Source: Mesorhizobium loti (GTDB taxonomy: Bacteria; Pseudomonadota; Alphaproteobacteria; Rhizobiales; Rhizobiaceae). Taken from it: 64,000 bases of DNA. The DNA is taken from contig NZ_PJRO01000012.1 of NCBI RefSeq assembly GCF_002858745.1, positions 62,001-126,000 on the forward strand, in the 5' to 3' direction. Made by a program: the position numbers and the translations under genes. Positions 43,274-52,008 of this stretch are shown piece after piece. The first letter of the stretch is position 1. Every line of letters begins with the position of its first letter. The notes beneath the pieces were generated by a model. The model saw only the letters and a program-made list of their open reading frames with translations. It searched no databases and had not been told where the DNA came from.

Positions 43274-43377
43274 TTTGCTGACAGCCAAAGCGCGCCAAGA
43301 GAGTGTCATCGTGAGTCCGTAGACTTGGGAAACACGGTCTGTTAAATCGATTGAAAACGGCAAGAGAGCGGAATGTC

Positions 43378-44019
43378 ATGATCAGCAAAACCCAGAAACT
43401 CCTATCGCTGCTCGACGGCCAGCCGGTCATTCCGGTGATCAAGATTGCCGATGCCAGGGATGCCGTGCCGCTGGCGCGCGCGCTGGCACGTGGCGGCCTG
43501 CGGGCGATCGAGATCACGCTGCGCACCGATGCCGCACTCGAGGCAATCCGCCGCGCGGCAGCGGAGGTGGAAGAAGCGATCGTCGGCGCCGGCACCATTT
43601 TGAACGCCCGCCAGTTCGAGGAAGCGTCCAAGGCTGGCTCTCAATTCATCGTCAGCCCGGGTGTCACGAACCAGTTGTTGTCAGCCGCTGCCGACAGCCC
43701 GGTGCCGCTGCTGCCCGGGGCGATCACGCCAGGTGAGATCATGACCGCGCGCGAGGCCGGGCTCGACTTCCTGAAATTCTTCCCGGCAGAGCAGGCAGGC
43801 GGCGCAGCCTTTCTTAAAGCGCTGGCTTCACCGATCGCCGATGTGAAATTCTGCCCGACCGGCGGCATTGGTGCCAAGAACGCCAACGAATATCTGAGCC
43901 TGTCCAACGTGGTCTGCGTCGGCGGATCCTGGGTTGCTCCCGACGAGATGGTCAAGGCCGGCGACTGGGACGGCATCGAGGCCCTGGCGCGCGAAGCGAG
44001 CAAGCTGCGCAAGTCATAG
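43378..44019 (+). CDS. eda: 2-dehydro-3-deoxy-phosphogluconate (KDPG/KHG) aldolase
   Basis: The class I aldolase of the Entner-Doudoroff pathway, cleaving KDPG to pyruvate and glyceraldehyde-3-phosphate. The 213-residue product has catalytic Glu45 (IEITLRT) and Schiff-base Lys133 (LKFFPAE). I chose the ATG at 43378, with GCGGA upstream. edd and zwf are not adjacent. A terminator hairpin follows the gene. Confidence 0.94.
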   Translation: MISKTQKLLSLLDGQPVIPVIKIADARDAVPLARALARGGLRAIEITLRTDAALEAIRRAAAEVEEAIVGAGTILNARQFEEASKAGSQFIVSPGVTNQLLSAAADSPVPLLPGAITPGEIMTAREAGLDFLKFFPAEQAGGAAFLKALASPIADVKFCPTGGIGAKNANEYLSLSNVVCVGGSWVAPDEMVKAGDWDGIEALAREASKLRKS

Positions 44020-44059
44020 AATAAACCAGCAAGCCTGCTTGCGGCACGCCTAAAAACAA

Positions 44060-44088
44060 AAAACCGCGCCACATGGCGCGGTTTTGTG
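44060..44088. terminator. Bidirectional terminator between eda and the DUF882 gene
   Basis: AAAACCGCGCCA/TGGCGCGGTTTT with a minimal CA loop between two convergent genes. The A-run left of the stem and T-run right of it provide U-tracts for both directions. Confidence 0.8.
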
Positions 44089-44106
44089 CTTCAGGAACCC
44101 TACGAC

Positions 44107-46047
44107 CTATTTGATCGGGAAGCGTGCAACCGACATGAACTTCACAGCGCTGCCACTGAACTTGTTTGAATCGGTCAGCTCGGCGCCGGTCTGGAAGCCA
44201 GCCGTATAAACCTCGCTCGGCGCCGTGCGGACCACGTTGTACGCCATCCGCGGCGCAGTGGTGGAATCCGTCACCTTGGCGATCTGCTCGTTGCCCTGGA
44301 GGGCCCAGCGCGCCACCTTGGGTGCGGCCGGAACGACAACCGACTTGTGATCAGGCTTGGCATCCTGCGCGCTGGCGCGGGCCGCCTTGCGTGTCGTCTT
44401 GACATTGCCGCCCATGGCAGCAGCGGGATCAGACCCGGCAGGACGGCCTGCCACGGCAGCGCGCGGCGTTGCCGCATCGACACCGGAGGGATCGTTGAAG
44501 GCCGAACGTGGGCTCGGCAACGCCGCAACCTGATAGGTATCGGTCGAAGCCTGCTCGAGAACCGCCTTGACCTCGTCAGGACGCTCGGTTGGCAACATCG
44601 CCAACGCATCGGTTGCCGTCTGCTGTCCGTCACGCCGGGCGGTATCGGCCAATGCGAGCAGAACCGATTCCTGATTGGGCTCGGCCGTGCCTGGCGCCTT
44701 GGGACGCCATGTCGGCACCGGAACGTTGCCCGCTACGGTCTGCTCAGCGGCAGGCACCGCATCCGCGGTCGGAGCCACCGCATTCGGATCGGCCTTGCCA
44801 AAAGGCACATTCTCAGGCGTGACAGGTGCAGCGGCCGCTATCACGGTAGGCTCCGCCTGTTGAACCGCGCTGGCGTCAGCGACACCAAACGGAACGGTTT
44901 CAGGCGTCGGCGCACTCGGCGGCGTCTGCAAGCCGACATCAGCCTTCGGGCGTGGTGCTGCGCCGGGCAACGGAACGGCACGTGCAGGCAATGCGGCCAG
45001 GATCGTCTCCGGCGTCTCCTGCTTCGGCTCTTCAGCCACCTGCGGCTCTTCCGCTTCTGCGCCTGCCGGCACGTCGACGCGCTGTGCGTTCTCAGGCGAA
45101 ACGATGGCTATGCCCGGGAGAGTGCTCTTGGCTGACGCGGCCGGCTTCATCGCCGCCTTCGGTTTCGGTGCCGGAGCCATGGCGACATCGGCCGAATCGT
45201 CTTCCTCGTCCTCGCCGCCGCCAAAGAAGGCAGCCAGGAAGCCGCCCGACTTGTGGGTAGAGCCGCCAGCGCTGGCAAGTTCGATGTTCGGCGTACCACC
45301 GGATCTACGAGCCTTGTAGGAGGCCATCGCCTGCTCGTAACCAGGCAGCGGCCTGCCATCGCTTGGCACGTGCAACGTCTTGCCGTTCGGGAACAGACGC
45401 GCCAGCTCCTGCCGGCTGATGCCCGGCCAGTGGCGCACATTGCCGACATCCATATGCACGAAGGGCGAGCCGGAGGTCGGGTAGTAGCCGACGCCGCCGC
45501 CCTGCATCTTGAGGCCGATGTCGCGCAGCTTCTTCAGCGGCACGCCTTCGATATAGAAATCCATCGCCTTGCCGAGGATGTGCTGGCTCTTCTCGGCGAC
45601 GCCGCTGCGACGGCTGCGCGATTTCAGCATGGCGTTGGTGGACGGTGCGCGGTAGCCGCAGATCACCTGGATGTAACCGCGCGAACCGCTCTGCCGGTAG
45701 GCCTCCCAGACCAGATCCATAAGGCGCGGATCCATCTTGGTCGGCTCATTGCGGCGCCAGTCGCGCAGAAAGAAATTCAGCTTCTTGAGGCCGGCCTGAT
45801 CATAGCGGCCGTTACGCTTGAAGACGATCTCGTCGACTTCGCCGGTGTGCAGGTTACGCAGCTTGAGCGCGCGGACCTCTGCGCTGGCGGTTCCCGCCGA
45901 GACGGCAAGCAGGCCAACAGCCATCACCGCGCCGGTCAGCCACTTCTGCCAGACGCTCGATGAGGATGGACGCCTGTTCTGGTGTCGTTCGATTCTGCTC
46001 AAATCAAATGGCCTTGCAGACTGCCGTTTGTCCCCGGATTTGATCAA
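44107..46047 (-). CDS. Exported DUF882/M15-type peptidase with long low-complexity C-terminus
   Basis: A 646-residue envelope protein. A signal-anchor (about residues 35-57) precedes a DUF882 peptidoglycan peptidase domain (about 60-235; SQHILGKAMDFYI and FVHMDVGNVRHW carry zinc-type His/Asp residues). MepK-like L,D/D,D-endopeptidase activity is expected. The remaining 400 residues are Pro/Ala/Thr-rich and disordered, with repeated PETVPFGVADASAVQQAEP-like units. The start at 46047 is a TTG without a clear ribosome site; a TTG at 46002 is an alternative. Confidence 0.82.
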   Translation of the reverse strand: MIKSGDKRQSARPFDLSRIERHQNRRPSSSSVWQKWLTGAVMAVGLLAVSAGTASAEVRALKLRNLHTGEVDEIVFKRNGRYDQAGLKKLNFFLRDWRRNEPTKMDPRLMDLVWEAYRQSGSRGYIQVICGYRAPSTNAMLKSRSRRSGVAEKSQHILGKAMDFYIEGVPLKKLRDIGLKMQGGGVGYYPTSGSPFVHMDVGNVRHWPGISRQELARLFPNGKTLHVPSDGRPLPGYEQAMASYKARRSGGTPNIELASAGGSTHKSGGFLAAFFGGGEDEEDDSADVAMAPAPKPKAAMKPAASAKSTLPGIAIVSPENAQRVDVPAGAEAEEPQVAEEPKQETPETILAALPARAVPLPGAAPRPKADVGLQTPPSAPTPETVPFGVADASAVQQAEPTVIAAAAPVTPENVPFGKADPNAVAPTADAVPAAEQTVAGNVPVPTWRPKAPGTAEPNQESVLLALADTARRDGQQTATDALAMLPTERPDEVKAVLEQASTDTYQVAALPSPRSAFNDPSGVDAATPRAAVAGRPAGSDPAAAMGGNVKTTRKAARASAQDAKPDHKSVVVPAAPKVARWALQGNEQIAKVTDSTTAPRMAYNVVRTAPSEVYTAGFQTGAELTDSNKFSGSAVKFMSVARFPIK

Positions 46048-46216
46048 ACGGATGCGGTTGGATTCACACCCGATAATCGATCCTAATGGTTAATCGACGC
46101 TTATTGAAGCTGAAATGCGGTAACACCATGGCGATATCCCGCCCAAAATGCAGCTCTTCAGCTCGTGGTAAACCACTGGTTTAAACCAGGAAACTCGCCC
46201 GAGACTTGCGCAGGAT

Positions 46217-47755
46217 TCAGGAAGCCAGTTTTTCCACGCGTCCGGTTTCCGGGTCGATGCCGTACTCCTTGAGTTTTCTGTACAGCGTAGAACGCCCGAT
46301 GCCAAGCCGTCTGGCCACCTCGCTCATCTGGCCATTGTAGTGATCGATGGCTAACCTGATCATCTCCAGTTCCACGGCGGCCAGGGAGCGCACATTGCCG
46401 CGCTCATCGAGGGCGGTCAGCGTGCCAAACCTTGGTTCGTTCCTCGGCATGCGATCGCCGATAGCCTCCGCGGCAATTGGTCTCTCCGGGAGCCGCTCCG
46501 GTTCGATGGCGACGTCGCCCGGCAAATCGGGCACCACCGACGGGGCGGGATCCTCCAGCACCACTGTGCCGTCCACCTGAGCACGGATTTGCGGAAACTC
46601 CTCCAGTGTCAGCACCTCGCCCTCGGCGAGCACCGACGCGCGATAGATGGCGTTTTCCAGTTGGCGGATATTGCCTGGCCAGTCATAGGCCTGAAGCATG
46701 GCAAGCGCGGCATCCGAGATCGTGAGGCGCCGGCGCGGTCCAACCGGCGACACCTTGTCCATGAAATGCCGCACGAGAAAGGGGATGTCCTCCTTGCGGT
46801 GACGCAAGGGCGGCACCAGGATCGGAAAGACATTGAGGCGATAGAACAAATCCTCGCGGAAACGGCTGTCCTTCACCTGCTGCAGCAGGTCGCGATGTGT
46901 CGCCGAGATCAGGCGGATATCGACCTTGACGGTGGAACGCGCACCAACCGGGTCGACTTCACCTTCCTGCACCGCGCGCAAAAGCTTGACCTGCACATCG
47001 AGCGGCAGATCGCCGATTTCGTCCAGGAACAACGTGCCGGTATGGGCTTCGACGAACTTGCCGGTGTGCTTTTCGGTAGCGCCGGTGAAGGAGCCCTTCT
47101 CATGGCCGAACAGGATCGATTCGACCAGATTGTCGGGAATGGCGCCGCAATTGACGGTGACAAATGGTTTGGTCTTGCGGTCGCTGCTGCCCTGGATGGC
47201 CCGGGCCACCATTTCCTTGCCGACGCCGGATTCGCCCTCGATAAGGATTGGAATCGATGATGCCGCAGCCTTCTGGCCTAGCCGGATGACCCGCTCCATC
47301 GACGAGCTGCGCGTGGCGAGATCCTTGAAGGTAAGCGTCTGGCCGAGACGGCGCGACGAGCGCTTCACCGCAACCTCGACCTCTTCGACCTTAAGCGCGC
47401 TGGTGATTGCCGCATTCAAACGCTCCGGCGAGGCCGGCTTGACGACGAAGTCGAAGGCGCCATGACGCATCGCCTTGACCACCGTCTCGATACCGCCCTG
47501 CGCGGTCTGCACGATGACGGGAATACGGATGTCACGCTCGCGCATTGCCTGCAGGACGGCGATGCCGTCCATGCCAGGCATGGTGAGGTCGAGCACCACC
47601 ACCGAAACCTCGCGCGCATCGGGGCCGTCCAACACCACCAGGCCTGCCTCGCCGTTTTCAGCGGTAAGCGCCGAATGGCCAAAACGGCCGACCGCAGCCT
47701 CCACAAGCCTGCGCTGAACCGGGTCGTCGTCGACGATGAGGATGGAACCTGTCAT
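46217..47755 (-). CDS. Sigma-54-dependent response regulator (NtrC family)
   Basis: A 512-residue enhancer-binding protein. The receiver domain has phosphoacceptor Asp56. The AAA+ domain has Walker A GESGVGKE (174-181) and the sigma-54 contact motif as GSFTGA (221-226) instead of GAFTGA. A C-terminal Fis-type HTH (MSEVARRLGIGRSTLYRKLK) follows. No histidine kinase is adjacent, so its partner is encoded elsewhere. A RIME-like repeat lies 20 bases upstream of its start. Confidence 0.93.
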   Translation of the reverse strand: MTGSILIVDDDPVQRRLVEAAVGRFGHSALTAENGEAGLVVLDGPDAREVSVVVLDLTMPGMDGIAVLQAMRERDIRIPVIVQTAQGGIETVVKAMRHGAFDFVVKPASPERLNAAITSALKVEEVEVAVKRSSRRLGQTLTFKDLATRSSSMERVIRLGQKAAASSIPILIEGESGVGKEMVARAIQGSSDRKTKPFVTVNCGAIPDNLVESILFGHEKGSFTGATEKHTGKFVEAHTGTLFLDEIGDLPLDVQVKLLRAVQEGEVDPVGARSTVKVDIRLISATHRDLLQQVKDSRFREDLFYRLNVFPILVPPLRHRKEDIPFLVRHFMDKVSPVGPRRRLTISDAALAMLQAYDWPGNIRQLENAIYRASVLAEGEVLTLEEFPQIRAQVDGTVVLEDPAPSVVPDLPGDVAIEPERLPERPIAAEAIGDRMPRNEPRFGTLTALDERGNVRSLAAVELEMIRLAIDHYNGQMSEVARRLGIGRSTLYRKLKEYGIDPETGRVEKLAS

Positions 47756-47774
47756 GAGTGTAGCGAATTCGCCC

Positions 47775-47878
47775 CTAGAGCAATTCCAGGAAAAGTGCGT
47801 AGCGGTTTTCCGTCCGGAATTGCGTTAAAACAAAGAATTAGAGCGTTTCCGCGTTTCCGTAAAAACGGAAACGCTCTG
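47775..47878. repeat. RIME-like palindromic repeat, copy 5 (reverse orientation)
   Basis: 104 bp, CTAGAGCAATTCC...CCGGAATTGCG, then TTAGAGCGTTTCCG...CGGAAACGCTCTGA. It lies in the divergent gap between the sigma-54 activator and pepF. The remaining ~120 bases to pepF show no other clear element. Confidence 0.87.
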
Positions 47879-48000
47879 AGCCTGCGTCTTGCCCTATGGA
47901 TCATCCTGGCACAGGGTTCTAAATAAGCTTTCAAAAAAGCCGGTGAACGAATTGCTTAGAAGTTGACCGGCTTCGTGCGACTTTTCCGGAAGGTGTTGGA

Positions 48001-49836
48001 ATGCATACTTTTTTCGGCCGGCTGCATGCGCCGGCTCAATCCGGTCGCAAAGCGCTGGAGCTCGGCAATCTGCCTGAGTGGAACCTTGCCGACCTCTATC
48101 CCGGCATGGATGCCCCGGAATTGAAGCGCGACATCGACAAGGCCGGTGCCGATGCTGCCGCTTTCGAGAGCCGTTGGAAGGGTACGCTGGCCACGGAGGC
48201 CGCACGTGGCGCCGAGGGCAAACTCGGCGAGGCGCTGAAGGCCTATGAGGCGCTGGAAGAGCTGGTCGGCAAAATCGTCTCCTATGCCGGCCTCGTCTAT
48301 GCCGGCGACACCTCCGACCCGCAGCGCGCCAAGCTTTATGGCGACGTGCAGGAAAAGATGACGGATGCGTCCTCCCATCTGCTTTTCTTCGGCCTGGAAT
48401 TGAACCTCGTCGAGGACCAGGCGATCGAGCAGGCGCTCGATGCCGAGCCTGGCTTCGGCCACTACCGGCCCTGGGTGCTGGATCTGAGGAAAGACAAGCC
48501 CTTCCAGCTGGAAGACCGTATCGAGCAGCTGTTCCACGAAAAATCGGTCACCGGACGTGGCGCCTGGAACCGCCTGTTCGACGAGACGATGACGGAACTG
48601 CGCTTCGACATCGATGGCGAAAAGCTGACGCTGGAACCGACACTGAACCGGCTGCAGGATGCAGATGGCGCGGTCCGCCGCCAGGCGTCGGAAGCGCTGG
48701 CTGCCACCTTCGCCAAGAACCTGCGCACGTTCACGCTGATCACCAACACCCTGGCCAAGGACAAGGAAATCTCCGACCGCTGGCGCGGCTTCGAGGACAT
48801 CGCCGATTCCCGCCATCTCGCCAATCGGGTCGAGCGCAGCGTCGTGGATGCGCTGGCGAGCGCCGTTCGCGATGCTTATCCGCGCCTGTCGCACCGCTAT
48901 TATCGCATGAAAGCGCGCTGGCTCGGCATGGACGAGATGAACCACTGGGACCGCAACGCGCCGCTGCCCGAAACGCCGCAAGCGACCATATCGTGGGACG
49001 AAGCCAGGAACACAGTGCTGTCAGCCTATCACCGCTTCTCGCCGGAGATGGCCGACATCGCGCGCCGCTTCTTCGATCGCAACTGGATCGATGCCCCTGT
49101 CAGGCCCGGCAAATCGCCCGGCGCCTTCGCGCATCCCACGGTGCCGTCTGCACACCCCTACGTATTGCTGAATTACATGGGCAAGCCGCGCGACGTGATG
49201 ACGCTCGCGCACGAACTCGGCCATGGCGTGCATCAGGTGCTGGCCGGCGGCCAGGGCGCGCTGATGGCCTCCACGCCGCTGACACTGGCCGAAACCGCCT
49301 CGGTGTTCGGCGAGATGCTGACCTTCCGTTCCTTGCTCGACAAGACCGAGGACAGGCGCGAGCGCAAGGCCATGCTCGCCCAGAAGGTCGAGGACATGAT
49401 CAACACGGTCGTGCGCCAGATCGCTTTCTACGAATTCGAGCGCAAGGTGCACACCGAGCGCAAGAACGGCGAACTGACCTCCGACCAGCTCGGCAAGTTC
49501 TGGCTGGAAGTGCAGGCCGAAAGTCTTGGGCCGGCAATCAAGCTGCGCGAAGGCTACGAGACCTTCTGGACCTACATCCCGCACTTCATCCATTCGCCGT
49601 TCTATGTCTATGCCTACGCCTTCGGCGACTGCCTGGTGAACTCGCTCTACGCGGTTTACCAGAACGCCGAGCGCGGCTTCCAGGAGAAGTATTTCGACAT
49701 GCTGCGCGCCGGCGGCACCAAGCATCATTCCGAGCTTTTGAAGCCATTCGGCCTGGATGCCAGCGACCCCGCCTTCTGGCAGATCGGACTTGGCGTGATC
49801 TCCAACCTGATCGACGAATTGGAAGCCCTGGACTAG
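48001..49836 (+). CDS. pepF: Oligoendopeptidase F family zinc metallopeptidase (M3)
   Basis: A cytoplasmic oligopeptidase of 611 residues. The zinc-binding HEXXH motif is HELGH (404-408) in MTLAHELGHGVH, with the downstream Glu in TLAETASVFGEM. No signal peptide. The length matches PepF. The stop TAG at 49834-49836 lies in the CTAGAG left border of another palindromic repeat. Confidence 0.94.
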   Translation: MHTFFGRLHAPAQSGRKALELGNLPEWNLADLYPGMDAPELKRDIDKAGADAAAFESRWKGTLATEAARGAEGKLGEALKAYEALEELVGKIVSYAGLVYAGDTSDPQRAKLYGDVQEKMTDASSHLLFFGLELNLVEDQAIEQALDAEPGFGHYRPWVLDLRKDKPFQLEDRIEQLFHEKSVTGRGAWNRLFDETMTELRFDIDGEKLTLEPTLNRLQDADGAVRRQASEALAATFAKNLRTFTLITNTLAKDKEISDRWRGFEDIADSRHLANRVERSVVDALASAVRDAYPRLSHRYYRMKARWLGMDEMNHWDRNAPLPETPQATISWDEARNTVLSAYHRFSPEMADIARRFFDRNWIDAPVRPGKSPGAFAHPTVPSAHPYVLLNYMGKPRDVMTLAHELGHGVHQVLAGGQGALMASTPLTLAETASVFGEMLTFRSLLDKTEDRRERKAMLAQKVEDMINTVVRQIAFYEFERKVHTERKNGELTSDQLGKFWLEVQAESLGPAIKLREGYETFWTYIPHFIHSPFYVYAYAFGDCLVNSLYAVYQNAERGFQEKYFDMLRAGGTKHHSELLKPFGLDASDPAFWQIGLGVISNLIDELEALD

Positions 49837-49898
49837 AGCATTTCCGGTTCGGTCTGGCGCATGATGCCGAGAGTCGGAAGCGATTTCTGGCATCATGC
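49833..49898. repeat. Palindromic repeat, type C
   Basis: Starts with CTAGAGCATTTCC like the RIME copies, then GGCGCATGATGCC...GGCATCATGCC forms a hairpin across about 45 bases. It overlaps the pepF stop codon and lies 44 bases before the pabB start. Confidence 0.7.
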
Positions 49899-49941
49899 CT
49901 TGCATGGCGGAGCCGGAAAGGGTTCGGGGGTACAAGGTAAA

Positions 49942-51087
49942 TTGACGACATCCCCTTTCGCACTTTTCCGCGACGACCCGGCCGGTCGCGACGTGCTGTT
50001 CGAAGAGCCGTCGGCGTTGATTGTTGCCGACGCCCCCCAGGATTTCGAGCCCGCCCTGAAGCAGGCCGAAGCCGCGCGTCGTGACGGCAAATGGATGGCC
50101 GGCTACTTTTCCTACGAGGCCGGCTATCTGCTCGAACCGAAGCTGAAGCCGCTGCTGCCCGAAGGCCGACGGGCGCCGTTGGTGGCTCTCGGTATCTTTG
50201 ATGGGCCATCCGACCGCATCCTGCCCTCGACCCAGGCCGCCACCAATGGGCCGATCTTCGACGCCCGGGCGCAGTGGTCATATCAGGACTACGAAAAGCG
50301 CTTTGCGCGCCTGCATCGTCATCTGCGCAAGGGCGACTGCTACCAGGGCAACCTGACCTTTCCCATCAATGCGCACTGGTCGGGTGATCCCCTTGCCGCC
50401 TTCAACGCACTGGTAGCGCGCCAACCGGTGAAATACGGCGCTCTCGTCTCGTTGGCCGGTCCAACGGTACTGTCCCGCTCGCCGGAGCTGTTCTTCCAGG
50501 TGGACGCTGGCGGCTGGATCGAGACACATCCGATGAAGGGCACCGCTCCCCGCGGCAAGACCCCGGAGGAAGACGCCGCGCTCAAGGAATTCCTGCGCAA
50601 CGACGAGAAGAACCAGGCGGAAAATCGCATGATCGTCGATCTGCTGCGCAACGACATCTCGCTGATTTCCGAAGTCGGCACGCTCGATGTGCCGGACCTG
50701 TTCCGCATCGAAAGTTACCCGACCGTGCACCAGCTGGTCTCGACAGTGCGTGCGAGGCTGCTGCCCGATCTCACCATCCGAGACATCTTTGCCGCTCTTT
50801 TTCCCTGCGGTTCGATCACCGGCGCGCCGAAGATCCGCGCCATGGAGATCCTGCGCGAGCTGGAAGGAACGCCGCGCGATGCCTATTGCGGCGCCATCGG
50901 CTGGATCGCACCCAATGGAACGATGCGCTTTTCAGTCGCCATCCGCACCATCTCGCTCTTTGCCAGTGGCGAGGCCGTCTACAATGTCGGCGGCGGCGTA
51001 GTGTTCGATTCCACGGCAGAGGAGGAGTATGAGGAGTGTCTGCTGAAAGCCCGCTATGCAACGGGGACGCTCCCGGCTTCTCGTTGA
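49942..51087 (+). CDS. pabB: Aminodeoxychorismate synthase component I
   Basis: Converts chorismate plus ammonia to 4-amino-4-deoxychorismate for p-aminobenzoate and folate. The 381-residue product is a chorismate-binding enzyme with THPMKGTAPRG, AENRMIVDLLRNDIS and CGSITGAPKIRAMEI. I chose the TTG at 49942 (AAGG 4 bases upstream); the ATG at 49861 would read out of the repeat. It overlaps pabC by 52 bases. The glutamine amidotransferase pabA is not here. Confidence 0.92.
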   Translation: MTTSPFALFRDDPAGRDVLFEEPSALIVADAPQDFEPALKQAEAARRDGKWMAGYFSYEAGYLLEPKLKPLLPEGRRAPLVALGIFDGPSDRILPSTQAATNGPIFDARAQWSYQDYEKRFARLHRHLRKGDCYQGNLTFPINAHWSGDPLAAFNALVARQPVKYGALVSLAGPTVLSRSPELFFQVDAGGWIETHPMKGTAPRGKTPEEDAALKEFLRNDEKNQAENRMIVDLLRNDISLISEVGTLDVPDLFRIESYPTVHQLVSTVRARLLPDLTIRDIFAALFPCGSITGAPKIRAMEILRELEGTPRDAYCGAIGWIAPNGTMRFSVAIRTISLFASGEAVYNVGGGVVFDSTAEEEYEECLLKARYATGTLPASR

Positions 51088-51701
51088 TCGAGACGCTGCG
51101 TTGGGAGCCGCAAACCGGCTTCGTACGTCTCGGCCGGCACCTTGCGCGATTGACCGCCTCTGCCAAGACGCTTGGTTTCCGCTACGATCCGGCTGGAGCT
51201 GGAACCGGGCTGCGAGACGCTGTCGAAGGCGCATCCGCACCCCAGCGCGTGCGGCTGACACTCATCGCCGACGGCAGCGTGGAAGCAGCCGCACAGCCGT
51301 TCCAACCCCTGCCGGACAACACCAGCTGGACCTTGCGGCTGGCTCGTGCGCAACTCTCCTCGCAAGATACGCTGCTGCGTCACAAGACCAGCCGCCGTGA
51401 CATCTACCAGGAGGCACGCGCAGAATATGCCACCGCGGAAGCCGATGAGGTGCTGCTGGCCAACGAGCGCGGCGAAATCTGCGAAGGCACCATCACCAAC
51501 CTTTTCGTCGAGATCGACCGTAGCGATGTTCTGCTAACACCTGCGCTGACGTGCGGCCTGCTGCCAGGCATATTGCGCGGCGAATTGCTGGATCAAGGCA
51601 GGGCACGCGAAGCGGTTCTAACCTTGCACGATCTTATCGCTGCAAAGCAGCTTTACGTTGGGAACTCGCTGCGCGGACTGATCGCTGCAAGGCTGGCCTG
51701 A
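51036..51701 (+). CDS. pabC: Class IV aminotransferase, probable 4-amino-4-deoxychorismate lyase
   Basis: A 221-residue fold-IV PLP enzyme; PLP Lys117 lies in RHKTSRRDIY, and EGTITNLF is the family motif. Coupling to pabB (52-base overlap) supports release of p-aminobenzoate and pyruvate from ADC. The GTG start at 51036 gives the usual length; later starts would lose the N-terminal strand. The related D-amino-acid transaminases are an alternative on sequence alone. Confidence 0.88.
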   Translation: MSAESPLCNGDAPGFSLIETLRWEPQTGFVRLGRHLARLTASAKTLGFRYDPAGAGTGLRDAVEGASAPQRVRLTLIADGSVEAAAQPFQPLPDNTSWTLRLARAQLSSQDTLLRHKTSRRDIYQEARAEYATAEADEVLLANERGEICEGTITNLFVEIDRSDVLLTPALTCGLLPGILRGELLDQGRAREAVLTLHDLIAAKQLYVGNSLRGLIAARLA

Positions 51702-51723
51702 GCCACAACAGACCGGAGAAGAC

Positions 51724-52008
51724 ATGTTCGTTGTCAACCTCACCTACAAGGCACCGCTAGCCGAGATCGACCAGCTGCGAGACGCACATATGGAATGGGT
51801 AAGGGCAGGTTATGCGGATGGTGTCTTCATCGCCTCCGGTGCCAAGCGCCCACGCACCGGCGGCGTCATCCTTGCCCGCGGCACACGCGAAGCGCTCGAT
51901 GCACGATTGGCACAGGATCCATTCACCAAGGCTGATGTCGCCGACTACGATGTGATCGACTTTGCGGCGACAAGCGCCGCTGCCGGGCTGGAGGCGCTGA
52001 AAGATTGA
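51724..52008 (+). CDS. YciI-family protein
   Basis: A 94-residue YciI/YCII-fold protein with the conserved His-Asp-type pocket residues (DAHMEWVRAGYADGVFIASG). Function is generally unknown; some members are small dehydratase- or monooxygenase-like enzymes. It is 22 bases after pabC and overlaps the next gene by 4 bases, so it belongs to the same transcription unit. Confidence 0.9.
   Translation: MFVVNLTYKAPLAEIDQLRDAHMEWVRAGYADGVFIASGAKRPRTGGVILARGTREALDARLAQDPFTKADVADYDVIDFAATSAAAGLEALKD

Noticed and set aside
49861..49941. ATG-started extension of pabB
   Set aside because: The added residues come from the type C repeat and are unlike PabB; TTG at 49942 is better placed.
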